Source: Pseudomonas siliginis
GTDB taxonomy: Bacteria > Pseudomonadota > Gammaproteobacteria > Pseudomonadales > Pseudomonadaceae
Direction of reading: 5' to 3'
DNA: 64,000 nt
NCBI RefSeq assembly: GCF_019145195.1
Contig: NZ_JAHSTW010000001.1
Coordinates: forward strand, 434,001 to 498,000
The notes under the pieces were generated by a model that was not told where the DNA came from, ran no database searches, and saw nothing but the letters and a program-made list of their open reading frames with translations. Below, piece after piece: positions 45,206 through 55,702 of the stretch. Both the position numbers and the translations under genes were made by a program. The first letter of the stretch is position 1. Every line of letters begins with the position of its first letter.

Positions 45206-46217
45206 GATCGATATTCTTTCTTTCGGTGAAACCATGGCGATGCTGGTCGCCGAGCAGACCGGCGATCTGGCCAAGGTCGAGCAGTTTCACAAACGGATTG
45301 CCGGGGCCGACAGCAACGTCGCGATCGGCTTGTCGCGCTTGGGTTTCAACGTCGCATGGCTGAGCCGGGTCGGTAACGATTCACTTGGTCGCTTCGTGGT
45401 GGAAACGCTGATCAAGGAAGGTCTGGATTGCAGCCACGTTGAAGTCGATAAAAATCACCCCACCGGGTTCCAGTTCAAATCGCGCAACGACGATGGCAGC
45501 GACCCGCAGGTGGAGTATTTCCGCCGTGGTTCGGCAGCCAGTCATTTGTCGCCGCACTCCATCAGCGACAACCTGCTCAGCGCCCGCCATTTGCACGCCA
45601 CCGGTATTCCGCCGGCGCTGTCAGGTTCCAGCCGGGAAATGTCCTTCGAACTGATGACCCGGATGCGCAACGCCGGGCGCAGCGTGTCGTTCGACCCGAA
45701 TCTGCGCCCAAGCCTGTGGGCCAGCGAGGCCGAGATGATCCGCGAGATCAACCGCCTCGCCGCTCTCGCCCACTGGGTGTTGCCGGGGTTAAGCGAGGGC
45801 CGCTTGCTCACCGGTTTCGACGACCCGGCCGACATTGCTGCGTTCTATCTGGATCAGGGCGCCGAGGCGGTGGCGATCAAGCTCGGGCCTGCGGGCGCTT
45901 ATTACCGCACGCAGCTGGATCAGGGTTTTGTCGCTGGCGTGCCGGTGAGCAACGTGGTCGATACCGTGGGCGCCGGGGATGGCTTTGCGGTGGGGATGAT
46001 CAGCGCCCTGCTCGAGCATCAGAGTTTTGCCGAGGCCGTGCAGCGAGCGAACTGGATTGGCAGTCGCGCGGTGCAGAGTCGTGGCGACATGGAGGGGTTG
46101 CCGACCCGCCAAGAGTTATCGATTGAATTTGAATCCGCCTTCGCGAGCAGGCTCGCTCCCACATTTGGAATGCAATCCTCTGTGGGAGCGAGCCTGCTCG
46201 CGAAGAGGCCCGCCTGA
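45198..46217 (+). CDS. kguK: 2-ketogluconate kinase with REPIN-encoded C-terminus
   Basis: This PfkB-family kinase phosphorylates 2-ketogluconate. Visible motifs are the N-terminal [14 protein letters not shown] and the catalytic [12 protein letters not shown] with its general-base Asp. The enzyme domain is complete by about residue 313. From residue 315 to 339 the reading frame runs through the REPIN at 46140-46206, giving a tail that includes [10 protein letters not shown] and [10 protein letters not shown]. The tail is therefore repeat-derived and probably dispensable. Confidence 0.9.
   Translation: MSEIDILSFGETMAMLVAEQTGDLAKVEQFHKRIAGADSNVAIGLSRLGFNVAWLSRVGNDSLGRFVVETLIKEGLDCSHVEVDKNHPTGFQFKSRNDDGSDPQVEYFRRGSAASHLSPHSISDNLLSARHLHATGIPPALSGSSREMSFELMTRMRNAGRSVSFDPNLRPSLWASEAEMIREINRLAALAHWVLPGLSEGRLLTGFDDPADIAAFYLDQGAEAVAIKLGPAGAYYRTQLDQGFVAGVPVSNVVDTVGAGDGFAVGMISALLEHQSFAEAVQRANWIGSRAVQSRGDMEGLPTRQELSIEFESAFASRLAPTFGMQSSVGASLLAKRPA
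46140..46206. repeat. REPIN overlapping the 3' end of kguK
   Basis: Reverse REP then forward REP over 67 bases, the same arm order as the unit before kguE. It is translated as the last residues of KguK, with the stop just beyond it. Confidence 0.9.
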
Positions 46218-46274
46218 TCACCGCAAATCAATAAACCTGCTGCGACAAAAACAACAAGCTCAGGAGTCACACCG

Positions 46275-47573
46275 ATGAAAACCGCTACCCTCGCCACCCG
46301 CCGCTGGTGGTACATCATGCCGATCGTGTTCATCACTTACAGCCTGGCCTATCTCGATCGCGCCAACTACGGTTTCGCCGCCGCGTCGGGCATGGCCGAA
46401 GACCTGATGATCACACCGGGCCTGTCCTCGCTGCTCGGCGCGCTTTTCTTTCTCGGCTACTTTTTCTTCCAGGTACCCGGCGCGATCTACGCGCAAAAGC
46501 ACAGCGTGAAGAAGCTGATTTTCGTCAGCCTGATTCTCTGGGGCGGGCTCGCCACGCTGACTGGCGTGGTGTCCAACGCCTATTGGCTGATCGTCATTCG
46601 CTTCATGCTCGGCGTGGTCGAAGCGGCGGTGATGCCGGCGATGCTGGTCTATCTCTGCCACTGGTTCACCCGTGCCGAACGCTCGCGGGCCAACACGTTT
46701 CTGATCCTCGGCAACCCGGTGACCATGCTGTGGATGTCGGTGGTGTCGGGCTATCTGGTGCAGCATTTCAGCTGGCGCTGGATGTTCATCATCGAAGGTC
46801 TGCCGGCGGTGTTGTGGGCGTTTATCTGGTGGCGTCTGGCCGATGATCGTCCGGCCCAGGCCAAGTGGCTCAATGAGCAGGAAAAACACGATCTGGAAAG
46901 CGCGCTCGCCGCAGAGCAGGTCGGCATCAAGGCTGTGAAGAACTACGCCGAGGCTTTCCGTTCGCCGAAGGTGATCATCCTGGCGCTGCAGTTTTTCTGC
47001 TGGAGCATCGGCGTCTACGGATTCGTTTTGTGGCTGCCGTCGATCCTCAAGGCAGGCGCGCAAATGGACATGATCGAGGCTGGTTGGCTGTCGGCGCTGC
47101 CGTATCTGGCGGCCGTGCTGGGCATGCTCGCGGTGTCGTGGGGTTCGGACAAATTGCAGAAGCGCAAACGCTTCGTCTGGCCGCCGCTGCTGATCGCTTC
47201 GATTGCGTTTTATGGCTCGTATGCCTTGGGCGCCGAACATTTCTGGTGGTCGTACACGCTGCTGGTGATTGCCGGCGCCTGCATGTACGCGCCGTATGGG
47301 CCGTTCTTCGCCATCGTTCCGGAAATTCTGCCGGCCAACGTCGCCGGTGGCGCCATGGCGCTGATCAACAGCATGGGCGCGCTCGGCTCGTTTGGCGGCT
47401 CGTATCTGGTCGGCTATCTGAACAGCTCCACCGGTTCGCCCGGTGCCTCGTACCTGTTGATGAGCGGCGCGTTGCTGTTGTCGGTGGTGCTGACGATTTT
47501 CCTCAAGCCCGGCGCCAGTGATCGCGTCGTCGCCAAAGCAGTCGGCACCCCGCGTGTGCCGGCGCATTCCTGA
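46275..47573 (+). CDS. kguT: 2-ketogluconate MFS transporter
   Basis: This 432-residue anion:cation symporter-type MFS protein has twelve predicted transmembrane helices. Helix 1 carries the family YLDRANYGFA motif, and the cytoplasmic RAERSRANTFLI loop follows helix 4. It imports 2-ketogluconate. It starts 58 bases after kguK and 14 bases before kguD. Confidence 0.9.
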   Translation: MKTATLATRRWWYIMPIVFITYSLAYLDRANYGFAAASGMAEDLMITPGLSSLLGALFFLGYFFFQVPGAIYAQKHSVKKLIFVSLILWGGLATLTGVVSNAYWLIVIRFMLGVVEAAVMPAMLVYLCHWFTRAERSRANTFLILGNPVTMLWMSVVSGYLVQHFSWRWMFIIEGLPAVLWAFIWWRLADDRPAQAKWLNEQEKHDLESALAAEQVGIKAVKNYAEAFRSPKVIILALQFFCWSIGVYGFVLWLPSILKAGAQMDMIEAGWLSALPYLAAVLGMLAVSWGSDKLQKRKRFVWPPLLIASIAFYGSYALGAEHFWWSYTLLVIAGACMYAPYGPFFAIVPEILPANVAGGAMALINSMGALGSFGGSYLVGYLNSSTGSPGASYLLMSGALLLSVVLTIFLKPGASDRVVAKAVGTPRVPAHS

Positions 47574-47586
47574 AAGGACTTTTGCC

Positions 47587-48564
47587 ATGAAAAAACAGGT
47601 CGTGCTGTACAAGAAACTCTCGCCCGCGCTGATGGCGCGCCTGCAAGAGCAGTTTGACGTGACACTGATCGAAAGCCTCGACGCCGACGGCCTCATGCAG
47701 CTGCGCGATGCCCTGCCCCGCGCCCACGGTTTGCTCGGCGCCAGCCTGAAACTCGATGCGGCGTTGCTCGATCTGGCGCCGCAGCTGAAGGCGATTGCCA
47801 GCGTCTCGGTGGGTGTCGACAACTACGACATCGAGTATCTGAGCCGGCGCAAGATTCTGCTGACCAACACCCCCGATGTGCTCACCGAAACCACCGCCGA
47901 CACTGGTTTCGCCCTGATCCTCGCCGCTGCCCGGCGCGTGGTCGAACTGGCCAACATGGTGCGTGGCGGGCAATGGAGCCGCAACATCGGCCCGGCGCAT
48001 TTCGGCACCGATGTGCATGGCAAAACGCTGGGCATCATCGGCATGGGCCGCATTGGCGAAGCCTTGGCCCAGCGCGGACATTTCGGTTTCGGCATGCCGG
48101 TGATCTACCACAGCCAGTCGCGCAAACCGGCGGTCGAGGAGCGTTTCGACGCGCAATATCGCAGCCTTGAAGAGTTGCTCCAGCAGGCCGACTTCATTTG
48201 CCTGACCTTGCCACTGACGGCGCAGACCGAACGCTTGATCGGCGCCGAGCAGTTTGCGCTGATGCGGCCGGAGAGCATCTTCATCAATATCTCGCGGGGT
48301 AAGGTGGTTGATGAGGCGGCGATGATCGAGGCGTTGCGCAACAAGCGCATTCGCGCGGCGGGGCTGGATGTGTTCGAGCGCGAGCCGTTGAATCATGATT
48401 CGCCATTGTTGCAGTTGAGCAACGTGGTGGCGACGCCGCACATGGGCTCGGCGACCCATGAAACGCGTGAGGCAATGGCGCGGTGTGCGGTGGAGAATCT
48501 GTTGGCGGCGTTGAATGGACAGCGGCCGGGGAATCTGGTGAATGCCTCTGCGTGGCAAAGCTGA
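47587..48564 (+). CDS. kguD: 2-ketogluconate-6-phosphate reductase
   Basis: This 325-residue D-isomer-specific 2-hydroxyacid dehydrogenase makes 6-phosphogluconate from KguK's product. The NAD(P) fold has LGIIGMGRIGEALAQRG. The catalytic Arg lies in INISRGKVVDE, the Glu in FEREPL and the His in PHMGSAT. ATG 47587 follows AAGGA. It is the last gene of the operon. Confidence 0.9.
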   Translation: MKKQVVLYKKLSPALMARLQEQFDVTLIESLDADGLMQLRDALPRAHGLLGASLKLDAALLDLAPQLKAIASVSVGVDNYDIEYLSRRKILLTNTPDVLTETTADTGFALILAAARRVVELANMVRGGQWSRNIGPAHFGTDVHGKTLGIIGMGRIGEALAQRGHFGFGMPVIYHSQSRKPAVEERFDAQYRSLEELLQQADFICLTLPLTAQTERLIGAEQFALMRPESIFINISRGKVVDEAAMIEALRNKRIRAAGLDVFEREPLNHDSPLLQLSNVVATPHMGSATHETREAMARCAVENLLAALNGQRPGNLVNASAWQS

Positions 48565-48587
48565 GATCTCTGGCGCCAGTAAAGCCG

Positions 48588-48699
48588 CCTTCGCGAGCAG
48601 GCTCGCTCCCACAGAGAATGCATTTCAAAATGGGAGCAAGCCTGCTTCCACAGCAGAATGCATTCCACTGTGGGAGCGAGCCTGCTCGCGAAGAGGCCT
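48588..48699. repeat. Cluster of three REPs after kguD
   Basis: A reverse REP, a degenerate REP (GGGAGCAAGCCTGCTTCC) and a forward REP fill the gap between the convergent kguD and aminotransferase genes. No T-run terminator is visible there; the REPs may serve as the transcription barrier. Confidence 0.85.
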
Positions 48700-48719
48700 T
48701 TACAAACTACGCCAATCCA

Positions 48720-49907
48720 TCAGGCACTGCGCGCCTGCAACAGCTGCACCGCACACAACGCAATCCTCGCGCAGGCATCCGCCAGTTTGACCCGATCCAC
48801 CACCAGCCCGATGCGAATATGCCCCGCCGCGCTCGGCCCGAACGCTTCACCGGCCAGCACCGACACGCCATAACCTTCCAGCAAGCGCTCGGCAAATGCT
48901 TGCGCGCCGAGGCCGGTCTGACGAACGTCGACCATCACGAACATGCCGCCATCCGGGCGAATCGGCTGCAAGCCGGGGCAACCGTGCAAACGCTCGCACA
49001 CCAGATCGCGGCGCAAGCGATACTCCTCGCGCATCTGAGAGACTTCCGGCAGATCACTTTGCAGCGCCACTTGCGCGGCCTTCTGTACGAAATCCGGCAG
49101 ACCGAAGAGCATGCTCAGTGACAGGTTCACCAGATGTTCAGCCAAGGCTTTCGGGCCGATCATCCAGCCGATGCGCCAGCCGGTCATCGCATGGGATTTC
49201 GACAGACTGTTGATCGTTGCGGTGCGCTCGGCCATGCCCGGCAGGCTCGCCGGACTGATGTGTTCGCCTTCGTATAAAAGCTCGCTGTACACCTCATCGC
49301 TGATCAGCCACAGATCATGACGAATGCACAGCGCTGCCAGTTCCTGCCAGATCAGCAAGGGCAGACTCGCGCCGCTGGGATTGTTCGGGCTGTTAAGCAA
49401 CATGGCCCGAGTTCGCGGGGTGATGCGCGCGGCGACATCGGCCGGGTCGACACGAAAACCGTTCTCCGGGCGCACCGGCACCGCAATTACCTTGGCACCG
49501 CAAGCGCCAAACACGCCTTCGTAGGTAACGTACATCGGCTCGGCGACGATCACTTCATCGCCCGGATCGAGCAGACACTGCGCCACCGAATACACCGCGC
49601 ATTGCGCGCCGGGCAGGACAATCACCTGATCAGGATCAACACGCTGACCGCTGCGCTGGCGATGACGCTCGGCAATCAGCCTGCGCAGCTCGAAGCGACC
49701 ACGCACGTCGGCGTAATGGGTATCGCCGGCCAACAGGCTATCGATCGCGCCATGGACGATCGGCAACGGCGTATCGAAATCCGGATCGCCGACGCTCAAC
49801 AACAAAACATCAACGCCCTCGGCGCGCAGTTCCAGCGCTCGGTCGTGAATCTGCCAGGCAGCGGCACCCTCCCCGGCGATTCGTTGGGTCAAGGCTGAAT
49901 AGCGCAT
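48720..49907 (-). CDS. aruH: Aminotransferase resembling arginine:pyruvate transaminase AruH
   Basis: This 395-residue class-I PLP aminotransferase has the Schiff-base Lys in NSLSKSHAMTGWRIG, the cofactor Asp in ISDEVYSELL and the substrate Arg in AGHIRIGLV. The N-terminus MRYSALTQRIAGEGAAAW and the core SVGDPDFDTP closely match my recollection of P. aeruginosa AruH, which transfers the arginine amino group to pyruvate. No aruI-like decarboxylase gene is adjacent, so the substrate is less certain than the family. Confidence 0.72.
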   Translation of the reverse strand: MRYSALTQRIAGEGAAAWQIHDRALELRAEGVDVLLLSVGDPDFDTPLPIVHGAIDSLLAGDTHYADVRGRFELRRLIAERHRQRSGQRVDPDQVIVLPGAQCAVYSVAQCLLDPGDEVIVAEPMYVTYEGVFGACGAKVIAVPVRPENGFRVDPADVAARITPRTRAMLLNSPNNPSGASLPLLIWQELAALCIRHDLWLISDEVYSELLYEGEHISPASLPGMAERTATINSLSKSHAMTGWRIGWMIGPKALAEHLVNLSLSMLFGLPDFVQKAAQVALQSDLPEVSQMREEYRLRRDLVCERLHGCPGLQPIRPDGGMFVMVDVRQTGLGAQAFAERLLEGYGVSVLAGEAFGPSAAGHIRIGLVVDRVKLADACARIALCAVQLLQARSA

Positions 49908-49948
49908 GTACGTCTCCTGTTAGCGCGGTTTCCAGCCTTCACCGTATC

Positions 49949-51574
49949 TCAAATCACGAAACGCGCCACCATGGCATTCAAATCCACTGCCAGCCGCGAC
50001 AGTTCGTGGGTCGCGGCACTGGTCTGATTGGCGCCGGCGGCCGATTGCGTGGCGAGGTCGCGGATGTTGACCAGGTTGCGATCGACTTCGCGCGAGACTT
50101 GCGCCTGCTCTTCCGACGCACTGGCGATGACCAGGTTGCGTTCGTTGATCTGGTGAATCGATTGCGTGATCTGCTCCAGCGCCACGCCGGCCGCGCGGGC
50201 CATTTCCAACGTGGACTGGGTGCGCTGATTGCTTTGCTGCATCGAGGAGACAGCTTCACCGGTACCGTTCTGGATGCCGGCAACCATTTTCTCGATTTCC
50301 TGGGTCGACTGCGCGGTGCGATGGGCCAAGGCGCGCACTTCGTCAGCCACCACGGCAAAGCCACGGCCAGCCTCGCCGGCACGCGCGGCTTCAATCGCAG
50401 CGTTGAGCGCCAGAAGATTGGTCTGCTCGGCGATCGCGCGAATCACGTCCAGCACCTTGCCGATGTCACGACCTTGCGCGGCGAGGCCTTCGATCATCTG
50501 CGCGGTGTTCTGCACGTCGTGAGTCATGGTCTGGATCGCGTCGACGGTTTTCACCACCTGATCGCGACCTTCGCGGGCGGCGTGGGTCGACTGGTTTGAC
50601 GCTTCGGAAGTCGACACGGCGTTGCGCGCCACCTCTTCCACCGCAGCGGTCATCTCGTTGACGGCGGTGGCGGCCTGCTCGATTTCGTTGTTCTGCTGCT
50701 GCAGCCCGCGCGACGCTTCTTCGGTGACGGCGCTGAGTTCTTCGGCAGCGGCGCCCAGTTGCGTGGCGGAACCGGCGATCTGCTCGATGGTTTTGCGCAG
50801 GTTGGTCTGCATCGCCGCCAAGGCTTCAAGCAAGCGCGCCGGTTCATCCTTGCCGTCGTCTTCGATGGCTTTGCTGAGGTCACCGCTGGCAATGGTTTGC
50901 GCGGCGAGCACGGCGCGGTTGAGCGGCGTGACGATGCTGCGGGTCAGCAACCAGGCGAGCAACACGGTGGCCAGCGCCGCAATCACGGCGACGATGATGA
51001 TCCCGGTGATCGCGCTGTCATAGTTTTCACCGGCCTTGGTGGCCGCCGCTCTGGCCCCGGCGGTATTCATGCCGATCAGCTTGTTGAGCTGCTCGCCCAT
51101 CTGATCGGTGCCTTCCTTGATGCGCGTGTTGATCAACGCGCGCATCGCTTCCAGATCGCCTTTGCGCGATAGCTCAATCATCTGATTCTGCGCTTGCAGG
51201 TAATTATCGAGCGTCGTCGAAAACGTCTGGAAGACCGCGCGCTCTTCAGGGCCTGCCGGCAACGCAGCGTAGCTGGCCTGCGCTTTGCGCACCTTGTCGA
51301 CCAGCACCGCGATGCGGGTTTCTGCCTCTTGCAGGCTGGCCGGTTCGCGATTGACCAGCACACGGAACGAGAGGATGCGCATGCGCAGGACGTTTTCCGT
51401 GACCACACTGAGGTGGGTCACGCTTGGCAATTGGTTGGTGTCCATGTCGATCGACGCCTGACGAATGACCGTCATGCGGCTGACCGCGAACACGCCGAGG
51501 ACAATCACCAGCAAGGCGATAAAGGCAAAACCGAGGAAAGCACGGGGCGCGATATTCAGGTTACGCAGGGACAT
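49949..51574 (-). CDS. Methyl-accepting chemotaxis protein
   Basis: This 541-residue chemoreceptor has helix 1 at residues 12-30, a periplasmic four-helix-bundle-like ligand domain of about 155 residues, helix 2 ([20 protein letters not shown]), HAMP and a long coiled coil. The hairpin tip [20 protein letters not shown] contacts CheA/CheW. The ligand cannot be predicted. No CheB/CheR tether pentapeptide is seen at the C-terminus (ARFVI). Confidence 0.93.
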   Translation of the reverse strand: MSLRNLNIAPRAFLGFAFIALLVIVLGVFAVSRMTVIRQASIDMDTNQLPSVTHLSVVTENVLRMRILSFRVLVNREPASLQEAETRIAVLVDKVRKAQASYAALPAGPEERAVFQTFSTTLDNYLQAQNQMIELSRKGDLEAMRALINTRIKEGTDQMGEQLNKLIGMNTAGARAAATKAGENYDSAITGIIIVAVIAALATVLLAWLLTRSIVTPLNRAVLAAQTIASGDLSKAIEDDGKDEPARLLEALAAMQTNLRKTIEQIAGSATQLGAAAEELSAVTEEASRGLQQQNNEIEQAATAVNEMTAAVEEVARNAVSTSEASNQSTHAAREGRDQVVKTVDAIQTMTHDVQNTAQMIEGLAAQGRDIGKVLDVIRAIAEQTNLLALNAAIEAARAGEAGRGFAVVADEVRALAHRTAQSTQEIEKMVAGIQNGTGEAVSSMQQSNQRTQSTLEMARAAGVALEQITQSIHQINERNLVIASASEEQAQVSREVDRNLVNIRDLATQSAAGANQTSAATHELSRLAVDLNAMVARFVI

Positions 51575-51732
51575 GGTCGGACTCTCGAAAGAAAGAAACT
51601 ACGAGCGTCCATGCCGTGAGCACTGGCCCATAGCGGGCGACAGTCCGGCGGCACTGAATTTTGGTTTTGTGTGCGCCTGACCGTTGTATCGGCCAGGCTT
51701 GAGGAAGGTTTCGGGTCTGCGGCAAATATTTT

Positions 51733-52869
51733 TCAGGCTGAGGCGAGTTGCCAGACCCGAGCAATATCGGTGGCGCGTTCACGCAGCAGGCGCGGTGCTT
51801 CGGCGCAGGCTTGCTCCAGTGTCATCGGTCCGCTGGTCACGGCGAACGCGGCGTCGATGCCGTGTTGATAGAGCTCCTGGTAGCCCTCGCCCAAGGTCCC
51901 GGCAATCACGATCACCGGCACAGCGTGTTGTTTGGCAACTCGCGCAACACCGAACGGTGTTTTGCCGCGCAGGGTTTGCGCATCGAAGCGGCCTTCTCCG
52001 GTAATCACCAGATCCGCACCTTTGACCGCCTCAGCGAGCCCGACCAGTTCCGCTACCACCTCGACGCCCGCCTGAAACTGCGCACCGAGAAAAGCCTTGG
52101 CCGCAAACCCCAGACCACCCGCCGCGCCGCTGCCCGGTTCATCGCGCACGTCTTTGCCCAATGCTTGCGCGCAGAGTTTGGCAAAGTGCCCCAGCGCCTG
52201 ATCGAGTTGCTCAACCTGCGCGGGCGATGCGCCCTTCTGAGGGCCGAAAATGGCCGAGGCGCCGTGGGGGCCGCAGAGCGGATTATTGACGTCGGCGGCG
52301 ATGTCGAAACGCACATCGGCCAGACGCGGATCAAGCCCAACCACATCGAGTCGCGCCAGTTGCGCCAAGGCCAGGCCGCCCGGTACCAGAGGCTGATTTT
52401 GCGCATCCAGCAACTTCACACCCAACGCCTGCATCGCCCCGGCACCGGCGTCATTGGTCGCGCTGCCGCCAATCGCCAGAATCACCCGTTGCGCGCCGGC
52501 ATCCAGCGCTGCACGAATCAATTCACCCGTGCCAAAGGTGCTGCTGATGCAGGCATCGCGCTGTCCCGGCGGGACCAGTTGCAGACCGCTGGCCTCGGCC
52601 ATTTCGATGATCGCTGTGTGGTTGTGCGGTAGCCAACCCCAAGCAGCATCGACCGGCGCGCCCAGTGGACCGCGCACGCGGGTGCGGCGTAACTCACCTT
52701 CGCAGGCTGCGAGAATCGACTCGACCGTGCCTTCGCCGCCATCGGCCATCGGGCATTTGATCAGCGTTGCCTGCGGCCAGACCTGCGCCAGTCCGAGGGC
52801 GATGGCTTCGGCAACGCCTTGGGCACTCAGGCTGTCCTTGAACGAGTCGGGGGCGATGACGATTTTCAT
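51733..52869 (-). CDS. Glycerate kinase
   Basis: This 378-residue GlxK/GarK-type kinase opens MKIVIAPDSFKDSLSA. It has the GGSATNDAGAGAMQALG nucleotide motif and TGEGRFDAQTLRGKTP. It phosphorylates D-glycerate, giving 2-phosphoglycerate in the GarK type. ATG 52869 has GGAG upstream. A CdaR-type regulator and an MFS transporter lie just beyond, suggesting one functional unit for glycerate or sugar-diacid use. Confidence 0.9.
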   Translation of the reverse strand: MKIVIAPDSFKDSLSAQGVAEAIALGLAQVWPQATLIKCPMADGGEGTVESILAACEGELRRTRVRGPLGAPVDAAWGWLPHNHTAIIEMAEASGLQLVPPGQRDACISSTFGTGELIRAALDAGAQRVILAIGGSATNDAGAGAMQALGVKLLDAQNQPLVPGGLALAQLARLDVVGLDPRLADVRFDIAADVNNPLCGPHGASAIFGPQKGASPAQVEQLDQALGHFAKLCAQALGKDVRDEPGSGAAGGLGFAAKAFLGAQFQAGVEVVAELVGLAEAVKGADLVITGEGRFDAQTLRGKTPFGVARVAKQHAVPVIVIAGTLGEGYQELYQHGIDAAFAVTSGPMTLEQACAEAPRLLRERATDIARVWQLASA

Positions 52870-52993
52870 GGGAATTCTCCGGTTGCAGTGGCGTTCATGC
52901 TGCCAGCGGTCGCGAGCGTTGACGCCGGTCGGCTGCACAAGTGGCGTCGACGTTTATTGTTCATTTCCACAAAAGGCTGGCGTTGGATGTTCC

Positions 52994-53072
52994 GGCCCCT
53001 TCGCGAGCAGGCTCGCTCCCACATTTTGAAATGCATTCCAAATGTGGGAGCGAGCCTGCTCGCGAAGGGGCC
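52994..53072. repeat. REPIN with extended arms
   Basis: A reverse REP then forward REP; the palindrome extends outwards to GGCCCC/GGGGCC and inwards to ACATTT/AAATGT, making one nearly perfect hairpin. It lies between the regulator 3' end and the glycerate kinase 5' end. Confidence 0.9.
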
Positions 53073-53086
53073 ATTGAACACACCGA

Positions 53087-54205
53087 TCAATTCGGATCAG
53101 TCTGCGGCAACAGCTGCACCCCCAGATACAACGCCAGCATCCCGTCCAGCTTCAACGGATCAACCCCGCTCAACTCGGCAATCCGCTCCATGCGATAACG
53201 CAGACTATTGCGATGAATGCCCAACGCCTCGGCACACGCCTGACTCTGCCCGTCGTGCTCGCACCAACTGCGCAGCGTCGCCAGCAACTGGCCGCTGCTG
53301 TCCTTGGCGATGACCTTGCGCAGCGGCTTGAGCAGTTCGTCCAGCGCATCGTCGTTGCGATGTCGCCATAGCATGACCGGCAAGCGATAACGATTGAGCG
53401 TCAGCAGCCGCGAATTCGGCAGCACGTCACGACCATAAGCGAGCAAATCGCCGACCCGTCGATAACAGCGACGCAACCCGGCCAGACCATCCGCCTGCCC
53501 ACCGACGGCGATGCGCAGAATCTTCCAGCCGAGGCCATCGAGCTTTTCCAGCAGGCGATCGTGCTCGACGTTCTGGCTCGCCGGGCGACACCACAACAGC
53601 GACGACTTCGCCGAACTCACGCACCAACTGTCGGGATACCGCGAGGTCAGCCACGCACTCAGTGCCTCGACGGTTTGCCCCGGCCCGTGCTCAAGACCCA
53701 GCTCAAACAGATACGGCACCCGGGTCAATTGCGGCTTGAGCCCAAGCTGCTGCGCCTCATCGATCAGGCGCGGCGAATCCCCCGCCTCGCTCAACAGCAA
53801 AGCCAGCAGATCATCGCAACGCTGCCGTCGCCATTGCTGCTCGGCCTGCTGGTTGCGCTGGCCGACGAGCATTTCAGCGGTCATGCGCACCAGCTCGGCG
53901 TAGGTGCGCAATTGCTCCGGCTCGCCAGTGATGCCAAGCACGCCGATCAAGCGCTGATCGAGCAACAGCGGCAGGTTGATGCCCGGTTGCACGCCTTTGA
54001 GGTGCACCGCGGTCTGCGCATCGATTTCCACCACGCGCCCGTTGGCCAGCACCAGTTGCGCGCCTTCATGCCGGGTGTTGATGCGCTCCGGTTCACCGCT
54101 GCCGAGGATCAGGCCCTGGCTGTCCATGACATTGACGTTGTACGGCAAAATGGCCATGGCCCGGTCGACGATGTCCTGGGCAAGGTCGTGATCGAGTTCG
54201 AACAT
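53087..54205 (-). CDS. cdaR: CdaR-type sugar diacid regulator
   Basis: This 372-residue protein has an N-terminal putative sugar-diacid recognition domain (QDIVDRAMAILPYNVNVMDSQGLILGSG, IGVLGITGEPEQ). The C-terminal PucR-type helix-turn-helix contains GQSQACAEALGIHRNSLRYRMERI. Relatives activate glucarate, galactarate and glycerate genes on binding glycerate. It is divergent from the transporter at 54377 and upstream of the glycerate kinase gene on the same strand, so both are likely targets. Confidence 0.88.
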   Translation of the reverse strand: MFELDHDLAQDIVDRAMAILPYNVNVMDSQGLILGSGEPERINTRHEGAQLVLANGRVVEIDAQTAVHLKGVQPGINLPLLLDQRLIGVLGITGEPEQLRTYAELVRMTAEMLVGQRNQQAEQQWRRQRCDDLLALLLSEAGDSPRLIDEAQQLGLKPQLTRVPYLFELGLEHGPGQTVEALSAWLTSRYPDSWCVSSAKSSLLWCRPASQNVEHDRLLEKLDGLGWKILRIAVGGQADGLAGLRRCYRRVGDLLAYGRDVLPNSRLLTLNRYRLPVMLWRHRNDDALDELLKPLRKVIAKDSSGQLLATLRSWCEHDGQSQACAEALGIHRNSLRYRMERIAELSGVDPLKLDGMLALYLGVQLLPQTDPN

Positions 54206-54376
54206 AGCGGCGGCAATCCTTCATTTCAGGCACGAACGGTTGTTCAGCCGCACAGGGTCTGGCGGCAAACCCTGTGCTCAGGCACAAAGACAATCCGGCC
54301 AAAGGTGGCCGAGACTCTCAGGGCGATCAACGTTACCCTTTGCATCGCAAAAAATCATAATAAAGAGAGAGCCGCT

Positions 54377-55687
54377 ATGTCGCAGAGCGCCGCAGCTACC
54401 CAGACCATCGACGACGGTAAAAACGCCGTCTACAAACGCATCACCCTGCGTTTGATTCCCTTCATTTTCATCTGCTATCTGTTCAACTACCTCGACCGGG
54501 TCAACGTTGGCTTCGCCAAACTGCAGATGCTCGACGCACTGAAATTCAGCGAAACGGTGTACGGCCTCGGCGCCGGCATCTTCTTCATCGGTTACGTGCT
54601 GTGCGGCGTGCCGAGCAACCTGGCACTGACCCGCTTCGGTCCACGGCGCTGGATTGCCCTGATGATGATCACCTGGGGCACGCTGTCGACCTGCCTGTTG
54701 TTCGTCACTACCCCGACCGAGTTCTACGCCCTGCGCTTTTTCACCGGTGCCGCTGAAGCCGGCTTCTTCCCTGGCGTCGTGCTGTACCTCTCGCAGTGGT
54801 TTCCGACCTTTCGTCGCGGGCGGATCATGGCGCTGTTCATGTCGGCGATCCCCGTGTCCGGCCTGCTCGGCAGCCCTTTTTCCGGCTGGATCCTCAACCA
54901 CTTCGCCGCCGGCCAGGGTGGCCTGGCCGGTTGGCAGTGGATGTTCCTGCTGCAAGGCATTCCGACGGTGATCCTCGGCGCACTGGCGTATTTCCTGTTG
55001 AGCGACAGCTTCGCCAACGCCAAATGGCTGACCGCCCACGAGCGTTCGGTGCTCGAAGCCGACCACGCCGAAGACCTCGCCAACAAACCGAAAACCGCCA
55101 CCGACTCACTGCTTGCGGTGTTCAAGAATCCTGCGATCTGGGCCTTCGGCCTGATCTATTTCTGCATCCAGAGCGGCGTGTACGCGATCAACTTCTGGCT
55201 GCCGTCGATCATCAAGAACCTCGGCTTCAGCGACAACCTGGTGATCGGCTGGCTGAGTGCGATTCCGTATCTGCTCGCGGCAGTGTTCATGCTGGTCGTC
55301 GGCCGCTCGGCGGATTTGCGCAAGGAGCGCCGCTGGCACTTGGTGGTGCCGATGCTGATGGGCGCTGTCGGGCTGGTGATCGCGGTGAATTTCGCGGCCA
55401 ATCCGGCGATTGCGATTCTCGGCCTGACCATAGCGACCATGGGCGCACTGACCGGTCTGCCGATGTTCTGGCCGGTGCCGACCGCCATGCTGAGCGCAGG
55501 CGCGGCGGCTGGTGGGCTGGCGCTGATCAACTCGATGGGGCAGATGGCCGGGTTCCTCAGCCCGTACCTGGTGGGTTGGGTCAAGGACAGCACTGGTTCG
55601 ACGGATGCAGCGTTGTATGTGCTGGCGGCGGTGATCGTTGGCGGGAGTCTGCTGGCGTTGCGGATGACGCGGACGTTGCGGGCTTAA
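54377..55687 (+). CDS. MFS transporter, likely glycerate or sugar-acid uptake
   Basis: This 436-residue anion:cation symporter-family protein has twelve predicted helices, with FNYLDRVNVGFAKLQML in helix 1 and GFFPGVVLYLSQWFP after helix 4. It is divergent from cdaR across 171 bases, which implies shared control and a sugar acid or glycerate as substrate. ATG 54377 follows AGAGAG. Confidence 0.85.
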   Translation: MSQSAAATQTIDDGKNAVYKRITLRLIPFIFICYLFNYLDRVNVGFAKLQMLDALKFSETVYGLGAGIFFIGYVLCGVPSNLALTRFGPRRWIALMMITWGTLSTCLLFVTTPTEFYALRFFTGAAEAGFFPGVVLYLSQWFPTFRRGRIMALFMSAIPVSGLLGSPFSGWILNHFAAGQGGLAGWQWMFLLQGIPTVILGALAYFLLSDSFANAKWLTAHERSVLEADHAEDLANKPKTATDSLLAVFKNPAIWAFGLIYFCIQSGVYAINFWLPSIIKNLGFSDNLVIGWLSAIPYLLAAVFMLVVGRSADLRKERRWHLVVPMLMGAVGLVIAVNFAANPAIAILGLTIATMGALTGLPMFWPVPTAMLSAGAAAGGLALINSMGQMAGFLSPYLVGWVKDSTGSTDAALYVLAAVIVGGSLLALRMTRTLRA

Positions 55688-55702
55688 TCAGAAGCGCAGA
55701 TC

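Noticed and set aside
46260..47822. 520-codon minus-strand frame over kguT
   Set aside because: Mirror of a transporter gene; rich in His, Arg and Gln as expected of antisense high-GC sequence.
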